Assembly (NCBI GenBank): GCA_002344425.1
Contig: DDTV01000017.1
Location: 1 to 34,383 of the forward strand
Direction of reading: 5' to 3'
DNA: 34,383 nt
Source: Candidatus Falkowbacteria bacterium UBA2355
GTDB taxonomy: Bacteria > Patescibacteriota > Patescibacteriia > Patescibacteriales > Patescibacteriaceae
Both the position numbers and the translations under genes were made by a program. Numbering within the stretch: position 1 is the stretch's first letter; each line of letters starts with the position of its first letter. This document shows, piece after piece, positions 30,665 to 34,383 of the stretch. The notes beneath the pieces were generated by a model. It did not search any database. It saw only the letters and a list, made by a program, of their open reading frames with translations, and was not told the DNA's origin.

Positions 30665-30868
30665 TTATTTTTTATATTCTAAAACATCACCCGGCTGACA
30701 ATCGAGCGCCTTGCAAATCGCGGCCAAGGTTGAAAAACGAACCGCCCGCGCTTTGCCGTTTTTCAAGATAGAAAGATTGGCCATCGTAATACCAACTTTT
30801 TTTGTCAATTCGGTAACGCTCATCTTGCGTTTGGCTAGCATAACATCAATATTGATAATAATTGGCAT
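30665..30868 (-). CDS. XRE-family regulator (YozG-like)
   Basis: This 67-residue protein is a single Cro/C1-type helix-turn-helix: VMLAKRKMSVTELTKKVGI, then TMANLSILKNGKARAVRFSTLAAICKALDCQPGDVLEY (split here into parts). This matches the short YozG-type regulators that commonly accompany DUF2975 membrane proteins. It lies 9 nt downstream of the second DUF2975 gene, in one operon. It probably autoregulates through a dyad near the operon promoter (31865-31888). Confidence 0.88.
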   Translation of the reverse strand: MPIIINIDVMLAKRKMSVTELTKKVGITMANLSILKNGKARAVRFSTLAAICKALDCQPGDVLEYKK

Positions 30869-30877
30869 ACAATAAAC

Positions 30878-31360
30878 TTAAATTGTTAAATCGTTTTCCG
30901 CTTTGATGGTAATAGCATCTTTCAAGAGACGTTCTAAGATTGCTGCGAAAACCGCTACTACAATCGGCGCACAGGCCGAAATTAATCCGAAAAGCACAAG
31001 TCCAGGAGCATCATCTGCCTGAGCAATTGGCAATAAGTAAGGCACATTAACCAAATATAAAACCATAATAACAATGGCACAGTATTTTATATTCTTCAGT
31101 GCTTTGACCGATAAATCAGAAAAGGCCTTTTTATGATCAATGTAATTTAAAAGTTTAAAGGCCTGCCACGCAGCGATAAAAAATGGAATGGTAGTGGCGT
31201 ATAGTACCGTAATAATAACCAGAAAAGAACGGGCCGCCATCGGATATTCTTCCACGCCCCCAGAGTAAATAGAGGGCAAGGCAAATATACACAAAGCCAG
31301 AACCCCGACAGCAAGTAGCAAAATCACTGCTCGCAAAAATAAAGTTGAACCTCGTTTCAT
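30878..31360 (-). CDS. DUF2975 membrane protein (copy 2)
   Basis: This 160-residue protein has four membrane helices (about 8-28, 45-68, 90-112 and 120-145). The middle DUF2975 signature is AFKLLNYIDHKKAFSDLSVKALKNIKY, seen here as AFKLLNYID followed by AFSDLSVKALKNIKYC. It ends with ILERLLKDAITIKAENDLTI, nearly the same as its neighbour's end, so the two are paralogues. DUF2975 proteins sit in operons with a small XRE regulator, as here; their function is unknown. It lies 19 nt downstream of copy 1. Confidence 0.85.
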   Translation of the reverse strand: MKRGSTLFLRAVILLLAVGVLALCIFALPSIYSGGVEEYPMAARSFLVIITVLYATTIPFFIAAWQAFKLLNYIDHKKAFSDLSVKALKNIKYCAIVIMVLYLVNVPYLLPIAQADDAPGLVLFGLISACAPIVVAVFAAILERLLKDAITIKAENDLTI

Positions 31361-31379
31361 AAATGTTTTATTATGATAA

Positions 31380-31862
31380 TTAAACGGTTAAATCATTCTC
31401 TGATTTCAAATCAACGGCTTTTTGTAAAAGTCTTTCAAAGACTGTTGCGGCGGTTATAACGATAATCGAGCCCAAGGTAACAAGCACACCTATAAAAATT
31501 CCTCCCGCGGCATCATCTTCTCCATGAGTCAACATAATAAATATTTCTTCTATAATGACAAAGCCGATAATGCTTAATGCGCAATATTTTATCACCCGCA
31601 ACGCTTTCACGGCCTTTTGTGAAAAAACCTTATTTTGTCCGACAAAGCTTAGAATCTTAAAGGTTTGATACAGTCCGATAAAAAAAGGAATGGATCCGAT
31701 ATACATCAACGCCAAAAAAGGGTCATCAAAATATATCTCGCGCAATGTTGTCGCCTGAGCGTTTACGCCTTCGATATGAGGCTCCCAAAGCAACAGCGCA
31801 AGTACGCCTAGGCCGATAAACACGACGGCCGTTTGCAGAAATATCGTTGAGCTTTTTTTCAT
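31380..31862 (-). CDS. DUF2975 membrane protein (copy 1)
   Basis: This 160-residue paralogue of the next gene is the same length, with four membrane helices. The central motif is TFKILSFVGQNKVFSQKAVK, then ALRVIKYCAL. The C-terminus FERLLQKAVDLKSENDLTV mirrors copy 2. The extracytoplasmic loop after helix 1 is longer and acidic (REIYFDDP). It is the first gene of the operon, behind a consensus promoter (TTGACA/TATCAT), with no Shine-Dalgarno. Two diverged copies side by side may form a heteromeric membrane complex. Confidence 0.85.
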   Translation of the reverse strand: MKKSSTIFLQTAVVFIGLGVLALLLWEPHIEGVNAQATTLREIYFDDPFLALMYIGSIPFFIGLYQTFKILSFVGQNKVFSQKAVKALRVIKYCALSIIGFVIIEEIFIMLTHGEDDAAGGIFIGVLVTLGSIIVITAATVFERLLQKAVDLKSENDLTV

Positions 31863-31864
31863 AA

Positions 31865-31920
31865 AATACTATAAGAGTTAGTAGTATTTACATGATAAAG
31901 CATTATTTATCGTTTGTCAA
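31865..31920 (-). promoter_or_regulatory. Promoter and dyad of the DUF2975-XRE operon
   Basis: On the minus strand TTGACA (+ 31915-31920), 17-nt spacer, TATCAT (+ 31892-31897). Between the -10 and the ATG is a dyad AATACTA (31865-31871) / TAGTATT (31882-31888) with a 10-nt centre, a plausible operator for the XRE product. Confidence 0.7.
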
Positions 31921-31937
31921 TATATTATTATCGTTAA

Positions 31938-31964
31938 TAAAAAGGTCTATTTCGACCTTTTTTT
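31938..31964. terminator. Terminator of the YdeI-like gene
   Basis: AAAAAGGTC (31939-31947) pairs with GACCTTTTT (31954-31962) around a 6-nt loop. The TAG stop of the YdeI-like gene falls at the start of the hairpin. It separates that gene from the DUF2975 promoter. Confidence 0.75.
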
Positions 31965-32249
31965 AAGTATTCCTTGAACCGAAGGACTTATTGTCTTGTC
32001 TTTTCTATGAATACAACCAATCCAGCAACAGGGACGGCGCTTGCCGTTTTTAACTTCCCTAACCAACCGTTTAATATGTTCCCGCCTAGTCTCCTCTTTT
32101 TTAACAAAGGTTGTCCAGCAAATCCATTCATTGCGCGCGAGCGGCGTTAATCCTTCCCAAATCCTTACAGCAGCTTTATCAGAGCTGAGAGCTTTTTGCA
32201 GATCAGATGGCACAGTGTGCACCGTACCTTTTGAAATTTGCTGTTTCAT
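31947..32249 (-). CDS. YdeI/OmpD-associated-like protein
   Basis: This 100-residue protein has the conserved pattern VPSDLQKALSSDKAAVRIWE, then LTPLARNEWICWTTFVKKEETRREHIKRL (read in parts), and a Cys-rich end KRRPCCWIGC. This is the C-terminal module of the YdeI/OmpD-associated family of small proteins, whose role is poorly defined and sometimes linked to stress or bacteriocin protection. It is shorter than full YdeI (about 190). An extended -10 (TGTTATAAT) ends 7 nt before the ATG, predicting a leaderless transcript. Confidence 0.78.
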   Translation of the reverse strand: MKQQISKGTVHTVPSDLQKALSSDKAAVRIWEGLTPLARNEWICWTTFVKKEETRREHIKRLVREVKNGKRRPCCWIGCIHRKDKTISPSVQGILKKRSK

Positions 32250-32256
32250 TAAATTA

Positions 32257-32265
32257 ATTATAACA
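32257..32265 (-). promoter_or_regulatory. Extended -10 at a leaderless start
   Basis: On the minus strand TGTTATAAT (+ 32257-32265) is followed by 7 nt and then the ATG at 32249, so transcription should begin at or next to the start codon. Confidence 0.6.
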
Positions 32266-32289
32266 CAAAACCGTTTTTAAACGGTTTTG
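32266..32289. terminator. Hairpin after the beta-helix gene
   Basis: The 11-bp arms CAAAACCGTTT (32266-32276) and AAACGGTTTTG (32279-32289) are separated by TT. It lies between the stop of the beta-helix gene and the YdeI-like promoter. The T-run after it is short, so termination may be weak. Confidence 0.6.
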
Positions 32290-32311
32290 TTAGAGAATTT
32301 TAGATGGATTT

Positions 32312-33616
32312 CTATTTTTTCTTTTGAGATTTAATTGTTTCCAATTTATTTTGTCCTCCGCAGTTACCGATATTGGTTGTTGCCGGAGCATTGTCAGCTC
32401 CCGGACCGAAAAATTTTCCTTGAGAAGTTGCCTGCGCATAAGGGAAACCGGTGCCGCAATTACCCCAACCGTTACCCGGCTTGGAATCAATAACTTCTAC
32501 TGAGCCGGACAATACATTTGGCCAGTAATTGCCCTGACGTACACGTGATCCTTCCCCAGTATCCCAAATATTACCCGAAGATTCATCTCGTACATAAATG
32601 CCCGCAGTTTCGGTAAAATGATTTCTTACAAAAGTATTGCCGCCGGCGGCATTACCATAAATATAAGCCTGAATATTAGGACCAGACAAAGTATTGTCAG
32701 CCATGATATTACCGCTACTAGCGCCGTTTGTGCCGTCACCGTAGATACTCAAGGACGCGCCGCCGTTCGATTGAATTTGGTTGTTCGCGAGATAATTATT
32801 TGAAGACCAAATAAGGTCGCAGCCCGCTACCCCAATATAGGTTGCAGAAGCCGTAGCACTGCAAATATTAGAATCAAGTGTGTTACTGTTGGACGCAACC
32901 AAATAAATACCGCGTCCCGGATTACCTGTACCCGTACCGGTGTTGCTTACTAACCTGTTGTTATGACTACGCCAAACAATTATGCCGTCTGCGCCACCAA
33001 TGCCAGTGTTGCCGGTAAGCACATTATTATTAGCGCCTATGCCGCCCAGGTCCCATAAAGTAATTCCAATCCACTTGTCAGATTCTGCATAGTTATTTAA
33101 TAGTGTGTTGTTAGATGATCCCTCAAGATTAATGGCAGCGCCGCCGTAAGATGGTCTAGTAATTGCCGTATTGTCTTGCAGAGTATTACCTGTTCCGCCG
33201 GAGAGATGGATTCCGAAAGCCTGCGTTACATCGGAACGAACATCATTTTTGATAACACTTCCGCCACTGACATTCTCAAAGTGGATGCCCTTCCAAAAAT
33301 CATTGATAGTACAATTACTTACGCTCGTATTAGCCTGATTTGAATAAATTGCCGTGCTCGGATAAGCTGCCGGTCCGGTAATTGAAAAATTCAAACAATT
33401 CAAATTCACATTCGGCGCTGTTATAGTAAGACAGGTGCCACTGGCCGAGGAAAGATTATTAGCCAACTCGTAATTTCCAGAAGAGCTGATAGTGCCGCAG
33501 GAAGTTATCGGAGCGAAGGATGCTGCCTCGCCCGATTTAAAGGCTATAGCCGAAAAAGCTAAGGCCATAAGGCCCAGTGAAATGGAGGAAATCTTGACTA
33601 ATTTAGAGATTTTCAT
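32312..33616 (-). CDS. Secreted right-handed parallel beta-helix protein
   Basis: This 434-residue protein has a Sec signal peptide (about 1-32, ending GEAA) and then many beta-helix coils rich in Asn-Asn-Thr/Val turns (for example SSNNTLLNNYAES, GANNNVLTGNTG, SNSNTLDSNI). This is the NosD/pectate-lyase-like fold. The start of the mature part (CGTISSSGNYELANNLSSAS) is typical of CPR and archaeal surface beta-helix proteins. Such proteins often bind or cut polysaccharides, but I see no catalytic motif I can name. Two Cys pairs occur near the N- and C-termini. An extended -10 (TGATATAAT) lies 9 nt before the ATG. Confidence 0.85.
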   Translation of the reverse strand: MKISKLVKISSISLGLMALAFSAIAFKSGEAASFAPITSCGTISSSGNYELANNLSSASGTCLTITAPNVNLNCLNFSITGPAAYPSTAIYSNQANTSVSNCTINDFWKGIHFENVSGGSVIKNDVRSDVTQAFGIHLSGGTGNTLQDNTAITRPSYGGAAINLEGSSNNTLLNNYAESDKWIGITLWDLGGIGANNNVLTGNTGIGGADGIIVWRSHNNRLVSNTGTGTGNPGRGIYLVASNSNTLDSNICSATASATYIGVAGCDLIWSSNNYLANNQIQSNGGASLSIYGDGTNGASSGNIMADNTLSGPNIQAYIYGNAAGGNTFVRNHFTETAGIYVRDESSGNIWDTGEGSRVRQGNYWPNVLSGSVEVIDSKPGNGWGNCGTGFPYAQATSQGKFFGPGADNAPATTNIGNCGGQNKLETIKSQKKK

Positions 33617-33625
33617 AGTAATTTG

Positions 33626-33634
33626 ATTATATCA
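33626..33634 (-). promoter_or_regulatory. Extended -10 before the beta-helix gene
   Basis: On the minus strand TGATATAAT (+ 33626-33634) is followed after 9 nt by the ATG at 33616, another near-leaderless arrangement. Confidence 0.55.
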
Positions 33635-33681
33635 ATTTATAGCTTAACTATAACACAAGCCTATAGCAAAGCAAATTGGGG

Positions 33682-34383
33682 TTATATCTCTATAATAACG
33701 GAAACCGGCAAATGATCGGAGCCTTTTGATTGCAGTACTGAAAAATCTTTGGAAATAATATCCTTGGTGACAAAAATATAATCCAATTTATATTTTATTT
33801 CATCAATCTGACAAACCGAGCAGCCACCGATATATTGGCACCAAGTCGGCGTTTGCTCACCCGGCTCGGTATTATTTAAAACCTTAGAAATTGTTTGAAT
33901 CGGATAACTGTCTGGCAAACAATTATAATCACCCATGACGATTGAGCTATCCTCGGGGATTAAAGCCAATAATTTATCAGCTTGAATATTTTGCATTTCC
34001 AGAGGCTGTTGATGAGAATGTTTGAGATGGAGGCTGAATACGTGAAACGTTTTATCGCCAATTTGAATGTCGGCTTGAATGGCCGGGCGGGGGTTTTCTC
34101 CCTGCGGCAAATCATGAGTCTTAGTGCCGACTATCTTATGTTTGCTTAGAATTGCGTTGCCGAAAGTAACTTGAGTATCGCCCGGTACTTGAGGATTATT
34201 TAAAAATCGGGCCGGCATTTTCATTCCCAAAGCATAGACGCATTCATAGCCCAATTCCTTGGCAATCGTCAAAGCAATATTGCCGTTTTCTTCTTCCAAA
34301 ACCTCTTGCAGGGCGATAATATCGGGCTGTTCTTTTTTAAGACAAGCAATCACCTCTTCCAAATATGTCCCGCACCAAATATT
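33682..34383 (-). CDS. Endonuclease/exonuclease/phosphatase family protein, 5' end cut by window
   Basis: The reading frame continues to the right edge of the window with NIWCGTYLEEV, so the true start lies outside and about 234 residues are visible. Family motifs are present: IIALQEV with the metal-binding Glu, SLHLKHSH, GDYNCLPDS (the GDxN motif with catalytic Asp and Asn) and the final GSDHLPVSV with the catalytic Asp-His. These Mg-dependent phosphodiesterases include DNases and sphingomyelinase- or phosphatase-like enzymes; the substrate cannot be told. It has no visible signal peptide in the part present. Confidence 0.85.
   Translation of the reverse strand, partial: NIWCGTYLEEVIACLKKEQPDIIALQEVLEEENGNIALTIAKELGYECVYALGMKMPARFLNNPQVPGDTQVTFGNAILSKHKIVGTKTHDLPQGENPRPAIQADIQIGDKTFHVFSLHLKHSHQQPLEMQNIQADKLLALIPEDSSIVMGDYNCLPDSYPIQTISKVLNNTEPGEQTPTWCQYIGGCSVCQIDEIKYKLDYIFVTKDIISKDFSVLQSKGSDHLPVSVIIEI

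Noticed and set aside
1..34383. Alternative genetic code with TGA as Gly or Trp
   Set aside because: Two very large genes (1995 and 1278 codons) have no in-frame TGA, and TGA ends two genes in sensible places.
1..34383. tRNA, rRNA or CRISPR array
   Set aside because: I checked the intergenic spaces by eye and saw no cloverleaf with a GGTTC-type arm, no rRNA-like stretch and no regular spaced repeats.

Overview
The window looks like chromosomal DNA of a Candidate Phyla Radiation (Patescibacteria) bacterium, or a similar small-genome lineage with a single membrane. This is an inference from several signs. There are many short one- or two-gene transcription units and many type IV pilin-like proteins, some fused to lectin-like domains. 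Gene starts are often near-leaderless. A zinc-ribbon/coiled-coil/Ca-binding surface protein is present, and one huge secreted RHS protein dominates the window. No rRNA, tRNA, CRISPR array or transposase was seen. TAA and TAG end nearly all genes and TGA ends only two; the standard code fits.

Region 1 (1-9.7 kb, all minus strand) is a secreted polymorphic-toxin locus. A 1995-residue SpvB / FG-GAP / RHS protein (TcB-TcC-like cage plus a variable C-terminal tip) is followed by a chain of small genes that look like immunity genes. Near the end lies an orphan RHS tip carrying a CHAP peptidoglycan-hydrolase domain, then further candidate immunity genes. Two copies of an intergenic hairpin repeat bracket one of the small genes. 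The main gene has a near-consensus promoter and a long structured 5' leader. The orphan tip's ribosome binding site is buried in a perfect inverted repeat.

Region 2 (9.7-14.5 kb) holds a TrmB-like regulator with a palindromic operator, a PyrF-PyrE fusion, and a divergent operon of three small membrane proteins that shares its -35 box with the pyr promoter. A DoxX / membrane-anchored cytochrome b5 pair follows.

Region 3 (14.5-24.8 kb) holds an amino-acid permease and a VIT1-type metal transporter, two tandem pilin-lectin fusions, a type II NADH dehydrogenase and HU. It continues with a second pilin pair on the opposite strand, ribosomal protein L28, phosphoglycerate mutase with an upstream surface protein, an unknown small protein and a serine hydrolase.

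Region 4 (24.8-34.4 kb) holds a full-length PurL, a half-size EamA transporter with a cupin, and an Hpt-like phosphoribosyltransferase. Next comes a 172-nt inverted-repeat element with a 29-codon acidic ORF, then a DUF2975-DUF2975-XRE operon and a YdeI-like protein. It ends with a secreted beta-helix protein and an endonuclease/exonuclease/phosphatase gene cut by the window edge.

The most interesting system is the RHS toxin locus: secreted cage, exchangeable tips, candidate immunity genes, hairpin repeats at cassette ends and RNA structures at both toxin starts. It fits contact-dependent antagonism or host interaction by an episymbiont. Functions of individual tips and immunity genes remain inference.
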